From: Rhodococcus sp. Leaf247
GTDB lineage: Bacteria; Actinomycetota; Actinomycetes; Mycobacteriales; Mycobacteriaceae
Reading direction: 5' to 3'
Assembly (NCBI RefSeq): GCF_001426185.1
Contig: NZ_LMRP01000001.1
Coordinates: 569,372 to 633,371 of the forward strand
DNA length: 64,000 bases
Below the pieces are notes generated by a model. It worked only from the letters and a program-made list of their open reading frames with translations. It had not been told where the DNA came from and ran no database searches. Each line of letters starts with the position of its first letter. The first letter of the stretch is position 1. Shown piece after piece: positions 42,015 to 51,686 of the stretch. The position numbers and the translations under genes are program-made.

Positions 42015-43357
42015 TCTGCGATGTCGACACCCATCGGCGTGGCCGGAGCCTCGTCGTAGAGCCATTCTCGTGCGATTCGGCCCCAGTTGCCCGTGGCCCG
42101 CAACTGGCCCAGGATGCCGAACGTCAGGAAATCCGCACGCCGTGAGAACACGTGTTCCGGCGGCAGCCACTGCTTCGTCATCTCGCCGAAGTTCCCGGAG
42201 CGAGGATCGACGGCAAGGAGGAAACATGCCCCCGCCATCTCCGGAGTGACTGTCACCTGCTCGTCGGTGAGGCTCAATTCTGCTGCGGCCTCGACATAGT
42301 CGAGGCAGTCCTGCCCCGTGACCCTCGCCGCGGGGTCGAGTATTCCGCGCGAGGACATCGCGGCCAGCAGGTCGTCTCCCCGCCCTTCGACGGCCGCACG
42401 CAGACAGTCCCGCTCGAAGGCGACATCCGCGGGAGTCATTCTCAGATAGAGCCCGAAGTCGATGAAGGTGACGCGGCCGTCTTTCGCGAGCAGCACGTTC
42501 CCCGGGTGCGGATCACCGCAGAACTCGCCGAGTGTGTGCAGCGACCCGATGTAGAAGCGGAACACCGTTTCTCCGACACGATCACGGACGTCGGCCGGCA
42601 TCGCCCGGATGTCCTCGAACGACACCGCGTCGACGAAATCCGTCGTCAGGACCGCGGAACCGCAACGCTCCGGAACGGTGTCCGGAACGAAGAAGTGAGG
42701 ATGCTCGCGATAGAGAGCGGCCGCCCGCCGGTGCGTCGCTTCCTCGGTGACGTAGTCGAGTTCGGCCTCGAGATTGCGCCGCAACTCGTCGACGACCGCA
42801 CGCGAGGACAGCATCGGGATGCTCGTCGGCAGCAGCTTGAGATAGAACGACAGATTCTTGAGGTCGGCGCGGACGGCCTCGTCGATGCCGGGGTACTTCA
42901 CCTTGACCGCGACGATCCGACCGTCGTGAAGTTCTGCGCGGTGCACCTGTCCGATGGACGCCGCCGCGAACGGTTCCTCGTCGATGTGGGCGAACAACGT
43001 GGACATCGGTGCACCCAGATCGGCCTCCACGACCCGCCGTATGTCCGCGAACGACACCGAGGGAGCCCTGCTCTGCAGGTCTGCGAGCTTGCGGTGGAAC
43101 TCCTCGCGGTGCTCGTCGGGCACGAAGGACAGGTCGAGCGTCGACAGCATCTGGCCCAGCTTCATCGCCGCGCCTCGGAGACCGCCGAGTACCGTCACGA
43201 CCCTTTCGGCCGAGCGAACGGCTTCCTTCTCCGACAGGGCGGTGCGCAGCGCCTCGGTGCGGCCGGCCATCCGGATGCGGAGGGTGGCGTTGCGCGCGGT
43301 GCGGCCCGCGACGAGGCGACCCACCTCGGCGCCCCGGGCCACCCTGGACGTCGGCAT
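41993..43357 (-). CDS. ABC1/AarF (UbiB-like) atypical kinase
   Basis: A 454-residue ABC1 kinase. The N-terminal family motif is GGLRGAAMKLGQMLSTLDLSF (KxGQ). AAASIGQVHRAEL replaces the usual P-loop with the Ala-rich loop, KVKYPGI follows, and the catalytic FCGDPHPGNVLLAKDGRVTF and IDFGLYL motifs are present. Such proteins are involved in quinone or isoprenoid lipid metabolism and act as ATPases more than protein kinases. The ATG at 43357 follows GGAG; a GTG at 43369 is possible. Divergent from the carboxylic acid reductase gene, sharing about 200 nt. Confidence 0.9.
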   Translation of the reverse strand: MPTSRVARGAEVGRLVAGRTARNATLRIRMAGRTEALRTALSEKEAVRSAERVVTVLGGLRGAAMKLGQMLSTLDLSFVPDEHREEFHRKLADLQSRAPSVSFADIRRVVEADLGAPMSTLFAHIDEEPFAAASIGQVHRAELHDGRIVAVKVKYPGIDEAVRADLKNLSFYLKLLPTSIPMLSSRAVVDELRRNLEAELDYVTEEATHRRAAALYREHPHFFVPDTVPERCGSAVLTTDFVDAVSFEDIRAMPADVRDRVGETVFRFYIGSLHTLGEFCGDPHPGNVLLAKDGRVTFIDFGLYLRMTPADVAFERDCLRAAVEGRGDDLLAAMSSRGILDPAARVTGQDCLDYVEAAAELSLTDEQVTVTPEMAGACFLLAVDPRSGNFGEMTKQWLPPEHVFSRRADFLTFGILGQLRATGNWGRIAREWLYDEAPATPMGVDIAEWSARWR

Positions 43358-43491
43358 CTTCTCCGGCACGCGATCAGTATCCGCCACCGATGCGCGCGCC
43401 CGATTCGCGGGACTGCGACGACACGGATCTTCCTCGCAGAGCGGACTTTTCGGACTGTGTATGGCACACATCACGTTTCCCGCGGCCTCGG

Positions 43492-43511
43492 CCGAACTAC
43501 TCTTAGTTCGG
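43492..43511. promoter_or_regulatory. Perfect palindrome upstream of the carboxylic acid reductase
   Basis: CCGAACTA-CTCT-TAGTTCGG, a 20-bp perfect inverted repeat, followed by two direct TAACGAT copies and a TATAAC -10-like hexamer. It is 43 nt before the start codon. Probable repressor operator; the cognate regulator is not identified. Confidence 0.6.
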
Positions 43512-43554
43512 GTAACGATATAACGATGGATCGGCATACCGAGGGGGAAACATC

Positions 43555-46500
43555 ATGACCAGCACCATCACGCGGGAGCACGACCGGGCACGGAAAGTCT
43601 CCGAACGCATCTCCGAGCTCTTCGCCGACGACGACGAGTTCCGCGCAGCGGCACCGGACCGATCGGTCTCGGACGCAGCCACGGAACTCTCGCCCGACCT
43701 GATCCGCATGGTGGACGAGGTCATGTCTCGATACGCCTCACGCCCTGCGCTCGGCCGGCGTGCACACGACGTCACCGCGGATGCGAACGGACGCCACGTC
43801 CGGTCCCTCCTCCCCCGCATCGACACCGTCACCTACGCCGACCTCTGGTCGGACGCACGCTCGCTCGCCACCGCCGTGGCCGACGTCGTGACACCCGGAT
43901 CGTTCATCGCGACTCTCGGCTTCGCCAGCGCCGAGTACGTGGTGGCCGAGCTCGCCACCGTGTGGTCGGGAGCGGTGTCGGTACCGCTCCAAGCCGGCGC
44001 AGCCGCCCGACGCCTCGTCGACATCACCGCCGAGGTCGAGCCGGTCGTCCTGGTCGTCGACAGCGGGCACCTTCCGGTGGCGTCCGACATCGTCGCCGCG
44101 TGCCCGACGGTCCGCCGAGTGGTCGTGCTCGATCACGACTCACGGGTGGACGACGACGCGGACCGTCTTCGGACAGCGCGCGAGACGGTGGCCGACAGCG
44201 GAGTCGTCGTCGAAACGCTGGCCGAGGCCGTGCAGCGCGGCGCGGCGTCCGCTCCCGTACCGCGCGCGGAATCCGGCGATCCCGAGCGCATCGCCACACT
44301 CGTCTACACCTCCGGCAGTACCGGCACCCCGAAGGGCGCGATCCACACGGAGCGGATCGTCGCACGCCAGTGGTCCACGGCCCACTGGTACAGCCGCTCG
44401 GACGACGATGCAGGCGAGAACACACCGCCCGTGATCACGCTCGACTACCTCCCTATGAGCCACCTCGCCGGACGCGCACTCGTGTTCACGACACTCGCGT
44501 CCGGTGGAACCGTGCACTTCACGGCGTCGAGTGACCTGTCCACCCTGCTCGAAGACTTCTCGCTCGCCCGCCCGACGGTCGCGATGTTGGTCCCGCGGGT
44601 CTGCGATCTGCTCCGCCAGACAGCACTCGGGCGTATCGACAAGGAAGCGCACCGCACCGGCCGCAGCGCGGACGACGTGCGTTCGGAGGTTCTCGCGGAC
44701 ATGCGCTCCACGACGCTGGGCGGACGCATCCTCTCGGCGGTGGTGGGAACCGCACCGACGTCCCCGGAGGTCGTCGAGTTCATGTCCGAGCTCCTCGAGA
44801 CGCAGGTGCAGAACAACTACGGGTCGACCGAGGCCGGCATGGTGCTCTTCGACGGTGTCGTCCAGCGGCCCCCGGTCACGGAGTACCGCCTCGACGACGT
44901 TCCCGAGCTGGGGTACCTCACGTCGGATCGACCCCACCCACGCGGCGAACTGTTGCTCAAGACCACCTCGCTCATCCCCGGGTACTACAAGCGGCCCGAC
45001 GTGACCGCGGACATGCTCAGCGACGACGGCTTCTACCGCACCGGTGACGTCGTCGAGGAGACAGCGCCGGACCATCTGGTGTACCTCGATCGCCGCAAGA
45101 ACGTGCTGAAGTTGGCGCAGGGCGAATTCGTCGCGTTGTCCAGGCTCGAGTCGATCTACGCATCCGCGGATGCGGTGGACCAGATCTTCGTGCACGGGAG
45201 CGGCGAGCGTGCGTACCTGCTGGCCGTCGTGGTTCCGACCGACGGCGCCGACGCCCGTGAGGTGCTGGCGTCCGTGCAGCGGGTCGCCCGTGCCGAGGAG
45301 CTCGAGTCCTACGAGATTCCCCGCGACGTCATCCTGGCCGACGAGCCGTTCACGGTGGCGAACGGTCTGCTCTCGGGAGCGAACAAGCAGCTCCGTCCTG
45401 CGCTGACCGACACGTACGGCGCGGCCCTCGAGGCGCGCTACCGCGACATCGACGAGGGGCAGAGCACGAAGCTCGGCGAGCTCCGCCGCCGTGGACCCGG
45501 CGCACCGGTCGCCGAGACCGTCGCCGAGGCAGCCGCGGCACTGCTGGGGTGCGCCGACACCGACGTCGAGCCTTCCGCACGCTTCATCGATCTCGGCGGA
45601 GACTCGTTGTCCGCGTTGACCTTCGCGACGGTCCTGCACGACATCTTCGACATCGACGTCCCGGTGTCCGTCGTCATCTCGCCGACGTCGGACCTCGCAG
45701 CCGTGGCCGCGTACATCGAGAAGACGGTCGCCAGTGATTCCGGGACCACGACGTTCGCGTCCGTCCACGGGCGAGGGGCAACCGAGGTACACGCCGACGA
45801 TCTCCGCCCGGACGCGTTCTTCGATGCGGAGTTCCTGTCCGCGGCGGAGTCCGCCGACCCGGTTCGCACCGAGGTGAGCACCGTTCTGCTCACGGGCGCC
45901 AACGGGTATCTCGGACGCTTCCTGTGCCTGGAATGGCTCGAGCGCATGGCTGCCGTCGACGGCACGCTCCTGTGTGTGGTCCGTGGTCGCGACGCCGACG
46001 ATGCTCGGGCTCGCCTCGATGCCGCCTTCGACAGCGGCGACGACGAGCTGACGGCTCGCTACAGGGCCCTCGCCGAGACGACTCTGCAGGTGGTCGCGGG
46101 CGATGTCGGCGATCCGATGTTCGGGATGTCTCCCGAGGCATGGACAGCACTGTGCACCGGGGTGGATCGCATCGTGCACCCCGCCGCTCTGGTCAACCAC
46201 GCGCTGCCCTACGAGCAGTTGTTCGGCTCGAACGTCGTCGGAACCGCGGAGGTGATCCGTCTGGCGCTGACCGACCACGTCAAGCCGGTGACCTATCTGT
46301 CGACGGTGGCCGTGGCAGCCGGTGTGACCGATTTCGTCGAGGACGGGGACATCCGTGACGTCAGCCCGAGCCGCCCTGTCGACCAGTCCTACGCCAACGG
46401 ATACGGCACGTCCAAGTGGGCCGGAGAGGTGCTGCTGCGCAACGCGTTCGACAGATTCAGTCTCCCGGTGACGGTTTTCCGGTCCGACATGATCCTCGCG

Positions 46501-47085
46501 CACCCGCGATGGACCGGGCAGCTAAATGTCCCCGACATCTTCACCCGCACGATTCTGTCCGTCATCGCGACCGGAATCGCACCGGAGACGTTCTACCGCA
46601 CCGACACCGGCGTCCCGACGGACGATGCGGGTCGCCCGCGCGGACACTACGACGGGTTGCCGGCCGACTTCACGGCGTCGGCCATCACCGAGCTGGGAAG
46701 CCGCGGAGTCGACGGGTACCGCACCTTCGACATCATCAACCCACACGACGACGGGGTGTCCCTCGACACCGTCGTCGACTGGATCGTCGACTCGGGCAGG
46801 ACCATTCGCCGTATCTCCGACCACGACGAGTGGTTCCGGGAATTCTCGGACGCACTCGCCGCGCTGCCGGCGTCGCAACGGACGCATTCCGTGCTCCCGT
46901 TGGTGCACGCCTATGCGCACCCGGACACCCCGACCCCGGGATCCCCCCTTCCCGCCGAGGTGTTCCGCGCCGCGGTGAAGGAGGCCGGGCTCGGCGACGC
47001 AGGTGAGATCCCGCATGTGACAAAGGATCTGATCGAGAAGTACGTGCGTGATCTCGAGTCGCTGGGTCTACTGTCCGCCCGCTGA
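43555..47085 (+). CDS. car: Carboxylic acid reductase
   Basis: An 1176-residue three-domain enzyme reducing carboxylic acids to aldehydes with ATP and NADPH. The adenylation domain (about 1-645) has LVYTSGSTGTPKGAIHTER, NNYGSTEAGMVLFDG and the hinge VYLDRRKNVLKLAQGEFV. The carrier domain has FIDLGGDSLSALTFA with the phosphopantetheine Ser at about residue 684. The reductase domain starts near residue 778 (VLLTGANGYLGRFLCLEWLE) and keeps the SDR Tyr/Lys region (SYANGYGTSKWAGEVLL). It needs a phosphopantetheinyl transferase, not present here. GAGGGGG is the ribosome-binding site. It resembles the Nocardia and mycobacterial CARs. Native substrate unknown. Confidence 0.96.
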   Translation: MTSTITREHDRARKVSERISELFADDDEFRAAAPDRSVSDAATELSPDLIRMVDEVMSRYASRPALGRRAHDVTADANGRHVRSLLPRIDTVTYADLWSDARSLATAVADVVTPGSFIATLGFASAEYVVAELATVWSGAVSVPLQAGAAARRLVDITAEVEPVVLVVDSGHLPVASDIVAACPTVRRVVVLDHDSRVDDDADRLRTARETVADSGVVVETLAEAVQRGAASAPVPRAESGDPERIATLVYTSGSTGTPKGAIHTERIVARQWSTAHWYSRSDDDAGENTPPVITLDYLPMSHLAGRALVFTTLASGGTVHFTASSDLSTLLEDFSLARPTVAMLVPRVCDLLRQTALGRIDKEAHRTGRSADDVRSEVLADMRSTTLGGRILSAVVGTAPTSPEVVEFMSELLETQVQNNYGSTEAGMVLFDGVVQRPPVTEYRLDDVPELGYLTSDRPHPRGELLLKTTSLIPGYYKRPDVTADMLSDDGFYRTGDVVEETAPDHLVYLDRRKNVLKLAQGEFVALSRLESIYASADAVDQIFVHGSGERAYLLAVVVPTDGADAREVLASVQRVARAEELESYEIPRDVILADEPFTVANGLLSGANKQLRPALTDTYGAALEARYRDIDEGQSTKLGELRRRGPGAPVAETVAEAAAALLGCADTDVEPSARFIDLGGDSLSALTFATVLHDIFDIDVPVSVVISPTSDLAAVAAYIEKTVASDSGTTTFASVHGRGATEVHADDLRPDAFFDAEFLSAAESADPVRTEVSTVLLTGANGYLGRFLCLEWLERMAAVDGTLLCVVRGRDADDARARLDAAFDSGDDELTARYRALAETTLQVVAGDVGDPMFGMSPEAWTALCTGVDRIVHPAALVNHALPYEQLFGSNVVGTAEVIRLALTDHVKPVTYLSTVAVAAGVTDFVEDGDIRDVSPSRPVDQSYANGYGTSKWAGEVLLRNAFDRFSLPVTVFRSDMILAHPRWTGQLNVPDIFTRTILSVIATGIAPETFYRTDTGVPTDDAGRPRGHYDGLPADFTASAITELGSRGVDGYRTFDIINPHDDGVSLDTVVDWIVDSGRTIRRISDHDEWFREFSDALAALPASQRTHSVLPLVHAYAHPDTPTPGSPLPAEVFRAAVKEAGLGDAGEIPHVTKDLIEKYVRDLESLGLLSAR

Positions 47086-47688
47086 GGCCCGTCGGACGAC
47101 GCGGTCCACGACGGCGAGGACAGTCGACAGGTCCTCGCCGTCGCGGGGCGCATACAGGAACACGTAGGAATACGGCAGGCCCAGCATCCGTCGGCCGGCG
47201 AGCGGATGCCGCTCACCCCAACCCCTGCTCACGATGACCTCCGCATCACCCGGATCCGCCACGACGTGCAGGGAGCCCTGCCCCGTGTGGACATGCGCCA
47301 ACTCCCCACCTGCCTGTCGGATCCATGGCGGCGCATCCGCGGTGTCCGCGAGGAACAGCGCATCTCCTCGGCGCTCGAACCTGCTGCGTGCCGTCCTGAA
47401 GGACGGATCGTCGGCGACGGCGAGGAGGTGGCGTTCGAGGGCGCGGACGGTGTCGGGTTCCGCGTCCATGGCCACCTGCCGGTGCGGAACGGGGTGCGGC
47501 GCCACTGTCGGGCGCTCGCCCCGACGGAACGGCAGATCGAGATCCGACGCAGCATCGACCGCCGCGATGGTGCCGTCCCTGCCGAACGGCCGAAGGAGCG
47601 TCGTGCAGGCCCACCCCAGCGGATTGGCCGGCAGACCGCCCGGTCCCAGATTCCTCCACGATCGATAGTCGTCTCGCACAGCACGCAT
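47068..47688 (-). CDS. DUF5519 / luciferase-like small domain protein
   Basis: A 206-residue cytosolic protein. The C-terminal half (AGGELAHVHTGQGSLHVVA, SRGWGERHPLAGR, YSYVFLYAPRDGED) matches the family often annotated as luciferase-domain or DUF5519. This name comes from sequence similarity to a fungal luciferase-associated domain and does not imply light production. The N-terminal half is unassigned. GGGGAGG lies 7 nt before the ATG. Its last 18 nt overlap the convergent car gene. Function unknown. Confidence 0.75.
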   Translation of the reverse strand: MRAVRDDYRSWRNLGPGGLPANPLGWACTTLLRPFGRDGTIAAVDAASDLDLPFRRGERPTVAPHPVPHRQVAMDAEPDTVRALERHLLAVADDPSFRTARSRFERRGDALFLADTADAPPWIRQAGGELAHVHTGQGSLHVVADPGDAEVIVSRGWGERHPLAGRRMLGLPYSYVFLYAPRDGEDLSTVLAVVDRVVRRASAGGQ

Positions 47689-47747
47689 GAACAGCCTCCC
47701 CCGCCGAGGAATCTCCCCCGAGATTCGCTGAGGGGAGGTTACGCGCC

Positions 47748-49136
47748 CTACGTCCGTCCGCCGCGGAAGATTCGCACGACCGGGCCGACCACGTATCGAC
47801 GCACGAGAGACAGCACGCCTGCCAGGCGCGACGACGCAGCCGGTGAGGATTCTCCTGCCGGGCCTCGTCGTTTGGCCCGCACCGCGTCGATCCCGTTGCG
47901 CTGCAGGGACGATACGAGCGTGCGCGTGATCGGCCGAGCCGGATCCGGCTCCTTGCCCGCTCCCATGCGGTGCAACTGATCGGTGTGCCACTGCAGGTCG
48001 AGCAATCCGTCGAGCGACCGGACGGACCGCGTGGTGGCGAATCTGGCGGGCACCGGGACGGAGATCGACGGGCTGGGCAGGGTGTCGATGCGACCGGAGA
48101 GAACGTCGCGCGCCGCGTCGGGAGCTACCGCGGTCGGTCGACCGAGCCCCACCACGTGGCAGGCGCTGGACGCGATCGCGTCGTCCATGCCCGCACGGGT
48201 GCGGAAGCCGCCGGTGACGGCCAGCGGGATGTGCGGGGCGATGTCGCGGACGGTCACCGCGTACTCGAGGAAGTACGCCTCTCTCGACGCCGTGCTCGCC
48301 GACACCGACTTCCCCATCATGGCCGGGGATTCGTAACTGCCGCCGCTGATCTCGATCAAGTCGACCGGGAGGTCGCCGATCATCGCGATGACGGCGCGCG
48401 ACTCGTCCTCGCTGAATCCACCACGCTGGAAGTCGGCCGAGTTGAGCTTGACGCCGACGGCGAACCCGGGACTCACGCGTGACCGGACTCGACGGATGAC
48501 CTCGAGCAGGAAACGAGCGCGGCCGTCGATGTCGCCACCCCACTCGTCGGTACGCACGTTCGAGAGCGGTGACAGGAACTGACTGACGAGATACCCGTGT
48601 GCCGCGTGGATCTGGACTCCGTCGAAACCGGCTTCCTCCGCGAGTGCCGCTGTCACCGCGAAACGTTCGATGATCGACTCGATCTCGTCGGTCGTCGCCG
48701 CGCGTGGGGCAGGTATGCCGGGGATGTCGAGACCGACCGCCGACGGCGCGATGGTGCCCCCGACCGTCGTGACCGGGTTGCCCTGCCTGCCGGGGTGGTT
48801 GATCTGCATCCAGATCGGCGTGCCGCCGTCCTGCGCCGTCTTCGCCCAGCGGGACAGTGCGTCCATGTCGCGGCGGTCCTCGACCGCGACGTTGCCGGGC
48901 TCACCGAGGTGGCGATGATCGACCATCACGTTGCCGGTGACCAGCAGGCCGTAACCGCCCTCGGCCCACCGTCCGTACAGACGTGTCAGCCGGATGTCGG
49001 GTGCGTTGTCGGACGTACCCAGAGCTTCGCTGAGCGCGGACTTCATGATCCGGTTCGGCAGGACCTGGCCGTTCGGCAGCGTCAGGGGGCTGGACAAAGA
49101 CCGGGGAACATCGGGTGTCTCCGGGACAACGGACAT
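47748..49136 (-). CDS. Old yellow enzyme-type NADH:flavin oxidoreductase
   Basis: A 462-residue FMN-dependent TIM-barrel ene-reductase. Landmarks are LPNRIMKSALSEALG, IWMQINHPGRQ, AGFDGVQIHAAHGYLVSQFLSP (the OYE substrate His pair), SNVRTDEWGG and VTGGFRTRAGMDDAI. A C-terminal extension of about 80 residues follows the barrel. It reduces activated C=C bonds. It is divergent from the flavin monooxygenase/SDR pair with a shared palindrome at 49228-49249, which suggests the three genes form one pathway for a ketone or terpenoid. Confidence 0.93.
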   Translation of the reverse strand: MSVVPETPDVPRSLSSPLTLPNGQVLPNRIMKSALSEALGTSDNAPDIRLTRLYGRWAEGGYGLLVTGNVMVDHRHLGEPGNVAVEDRRDMDALSRWAKTAQDGGTPIWMQINHPGRQGNPVTTVGGTIAPSAVGLDIPGIPAPRAATTDEIESIIERFAVTAALAEEAGFDGVQIHAAHGYLVSQFLSPLSNVRTDEWGGDIDGRARFLLEVIRRVRSRVSPGFAVGVKLNSADFQRGGFSEDESRAVIAMIGDLPVDLIEISGGSYESPAMMGKSVSASTASREAYFLEYAVTVRDIAPHIPLAVTGGFRTRAGMDDAIASSACHVVGLGRPTAVAPDAARDVLSGRIDTLPSPSISVPVPARFATTRSVRSLDGLLDLQWHTDQLHRMGAGKEPDPARPITRTLVSSLQRNGIDAVRAKRRGPAGESSPAASSRLAGVLSLVRRYVVGPVVRIFRGGRT

Positions 49137-49227
49137 CGGGGCTCTTTCCAGTGGGGTACGCGCAGTGGGCTGTGTCGGTCGAGCCAGTAGATCATCCGGC
49201 CCCGTCCGTGGTGTGATGGTGCCCGAG

Positions 49228-49249
49228 TGTGATGATGCCTGTCATCACA
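49228..49249. promoter_or_regulatory. Perfect palindromic operator between OYE and monooxygenase genes
   Basis: TGTGATGA-TGCCTG-TCATCACA, 8-bp perfect arms, 20 nt before the monooxygenase GTG and 92 nt before the OYE start. Its position allows control of both divergent units. No regulator gene is adjacent. Confidence 0.6.
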
Positions 49250-49269
49250 TGCTGGAAGGAGCTCGCGAC

Positions 49270-50751
49270 GTGCCCAGCTTCACGGTCGTCATCATCGGTA
49301 GCGGATTCGGCGGACAGTGCGCTGCACTCGAACTGCTTCGTCGAGGGATCGACGACTTCGTCATCCTCGAACGACGCGACTTCCCGGGTGGCACCTGGCG
49401 ACAGAACTCCTACCCCGGCGCGGCCGTCGACGTCCAGAGCCCGCTGTACTCGATCGCGTCCGAGCCCTACGACTGGTCGCGGATGTTCGCCGAGCAGCAC
49501 GAACTCGAGGAGTACACCACCCACGTCGTGACCAAGCACGGGCTCGCCGACCGCACCGTGCTGGGCGCCACGGTCGAGCGCATCGAGTGGATCAACCACA
49601 CCTGGCACATCTCGACGAGCGCGGGCGAGTTCTCCGCGCAGTTCGTCGTCAATGCCACCGGCCCGTTGAGCACGCCCGTGATTCCGCCGTTCCCGGGCCG
49701 GGACACCTTCGCCGGCGACCGGTTCCACACCAACGAGTGGGATCACGACGTGGACTACCGGGGCAAACGGGTCGCGATCATCGGTAGCGGTGCGAGCGCC
49801 GCTCAGATCATCCCGGCGATCCAACCCGACGTCGCGTCGCTCCACGTGTTCCAGCGGTCCCCGCACTGGGTGATGCCGCGACCGGACCGCACGTTCCGAC
49901 CGTGGCAGCGTCGACTCCTGAAGATCGGGCCGGTGCACCGCGCGCTCCGCGCCGCCGTCTACTGGAAGCTCGAGACCAGGATCATCGGGTTCAAGTACTC
50001 GCGGGCAGGTCTGTGGCTGTTCGCGGAAAGACACGCGCGCAAGCTGCTCGAGACCCAGGTCGCCGACCCCGAACTGAGGGCGGCCCTGACTCCCGACTAC
50101 ACCATCGGGTGCAAGCGGATCATCCTGTCCAACACTCTCTATCCGGCCATTGCGGCGCCGAACACGACTCTGCACGATCGGAACGACGGCATAGCCGAGA
50201 TCACGCCGAGCGGGATCACGACCACCGGCGGACATCGCATCGACCTCGACCTCATCGTGTTCTCCACCGGCTACGACGCGACCGACGGCGTGATCTCCTA
50301 CCCCGTGATCGGGCAGGACGGGACGACCCTGCGGGACGTGTGGGCGGACTACCCACGCGCGTACCTCGGAACGGCCGTGCCGCGGTTCCCCAACCTGTTC
50401 ATCGTGACCGGGCCCAACACCGGTATCGGCCACACCTCGGCGATCTTCGTCATCGAAGCTCAGATGAGGTACATCATGGATGCGATCACCCACACGATCG
50501 GCCGCGGCGCACGCAGCATCGAGGTCACGACCGAGGCCGAGGCCGAGTACACGGAGATGGTGCACCGCGAGATGACCCGAACCGTGTGGAAGACCGGCGG
50601 GTGCACCAGTTGGTACCAGTCGAAGTCGGGTCGGGTCATCGCGATGTTCCCCGGTTTCAGCTTCACCTATCGACGGCTCGCCTCCCGCTTCCGTCGTGAC
50701 CACCACCGTCTCCGTCCCGTCACCAGCCACGAGAGGACCGCAGTCGCATGA
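49270..50751 (+). CDS. Flavin-dependent Baeyer-Villiger-type monooxygenase
   Basis: A 493-residue class B flavoprotein. The FAD motif is VVIIGSGFGGQCAA (residues 7-18), with ERRDFPGGTWRQNSYPG typical of Baeyer-Villiger enzymes. The type I fingerprint FAGDRFHTNEW is at about 147-157, the NADPH motif is VAIIGSGASAAQIIP, and FIVTGPNTGIGH comes later. It inserts oxygen next to a ketone (or oxygenates a heteroatom) with NADPH and O2. A GGAAGGAG site precedes the GTG at 49270, so I prefer it to upstream ATGs. Its stop overlaps the ATG of the SDR gene (ATGA). Confidence 0.92.
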   Translation: MPSFTVVIIGSGFGGQCAALELLRRGIDDFVILERRDFPGGTWRQNSYPGAAVDVQSPLYSIASEPYDWSRMFAEQHELEEYTTHVVTKHGLADRTVLGATVERIEWINHTWHISTSAGEFSAQFVVNATGPLSTPVIPPFPGRDTFAGDRFHTNEWDHDVDYRGKRVAIIGSGASAAQIIPAIQPDVASLHVFQRSPHWVMPRPDRTFRPWQRRLLKIGPVHRALRAAVYWKLETRIIGFKYSRAGLWLFAERHARKLLETQVADPELRAALTPDYTIGCKRIILSNTLYPAIAAPNTTLHDRNDGIAEITPSGITTTGGHRIDLDLIVFSTGYDATDGVISYPVIGQDGTTLRDVWADYPRAYLGTAVPRFPNLFIVTGPNTGIGHTSAIFVIEAQMRYIMDAITHTIGRGARSIEVTTEAEAEYTEMVHREMTRTVWKTGGCTSWYQSKSGRVIAMFPGFSFTYRRLASRFRRDHHRLRPVTSHERTAVA

Positions 50752-51605
50752 TCGGTCGACACAGCAGGCTCCCCATCCGAGGCGCCGTCGCCGTCGTGAC
50801 GGGCGCGGGTGGGGGCATCGGATCCGCGGTGGCGCGTGAACTCGCTCGCCGCGGCGCGTCGGTGGTCCTCCTCGACGTCGCGCCCGCGGTCGACGACGTG
50901 GCCCGCGACATCGGAGGCGACGCGACGGCGCTCCGGGTGGATGTGACGTCGCAGGCCGACCTCGAGGCCATGGCCGCGACGGTGCGCGAACGTTTCGGTC
51001 GGATCGACATCGTCCACGCCAACGCCGGTATCTCCAGCGGGAGCGCCGCCCACACCGTCGCCACGGTTCCCGACGGTGTCTTCGAGAAGGTCGTGGCGGT
51101 GAACCTGCAGGGTGTGTGGAACACCGTGCGCGCGACCCTTCCCGACGTCGTCGAATCCCGCGGACACATCCTGATCACGTCGTCGACGTACGCGTATCTC
51201 AACGGGGTGGCGAACGCGCCGTACGCCGCCACCAAGGCCGCGGTCGAGCAGATCGGACGTGCTCTGCGCGCGGAGCTGGCGCACACCGGAGCGACCGCCG
51301 GCGTTCTCTACCCGGGCTGGGTATCAACCCCCATCGCCGACGTTGCCTTCGGCGGGGACGACCTGGCGACACGACTGGTCCAGCGGGCATTCCCGACGCC
51401 GCTACTGACACCTGTCGACCCCGCCGACGTCGCGGTCGGCGTCGCCGACGGCATCGAACGACGTCGCCCGCGCATCCAGATCCCCGGCCGGTGGCGTCCG
51501 ATGTCGGCACTGCGGGGCATCGCCAACCCGGTGACGGACCTGCTGCTCGAACGGGACCGCACGATCAGGTCGTTGATCCGCGATCTGGAGTCCCGCCGAC
51601 CCTGA
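50748..51605 (+). CDS. Short-chain dehydrogenase/reductase
   Basis: A 285-residue classical SDR. The cofactor motif TGAGGGIGSAVA is near the N-terminus, NAGISSG follows, and the catalytic YAATK is preceded by ITSSTYAYLNG. Asp in LLDVAP at the end of the second strand suggests NAD(H) preference. A ~40-residue tail follows the fold. It overlaps the monooxygenase by 4 nt and probably supplies or uses its ketone/alcohol substrate. The two with the divergent OYE look like a small catabolic module. Confidence 0.92.
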   Translation: MIGRHSRLPIRGAVAVVTGAGGGIGSAVARELARRGASVVLLDVAPAVDDVARDIGGDATALRVDVTSQADLEAMAATVRERFGRIDIVHANAGISSGSAAHTVATVPDGVFEKVVAVNLQGVWNTVRATLPDVVESRGHILITSSTYAYLNGVANAPYAATKAAVEQIGRALRAELAHTGATAGVLYPGWVSTPIADVAFGGDDLATRLVQRAFPTPLLTPVDPADVAVGVADGIERRRPRIQIPGRWRPMSALRGIANPVTDLLLERDRTIRSLIRDLESRRP

Positions 51606-51686
51606 ACGGTCTTTTCACCCGTTTATCGGCCTTTTATCCGGTCGTCTGCACCATTGATCGAGCCATGACGGGTATCGTCCCCGTCC

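Noticed and set aside
44140-46503. 787-codon minus-strand ORF
   Set aside because: It is the antisense of carboxylic acid reductase, whose domains are unmistakable on the plus strand.
49228-49249. CRP-type site
   Set aside because: TGTGA and TCACA are present but separated by 12 nt and not the 6 nt of CRP sites. The full 8-bp arms suggest a different repressor.
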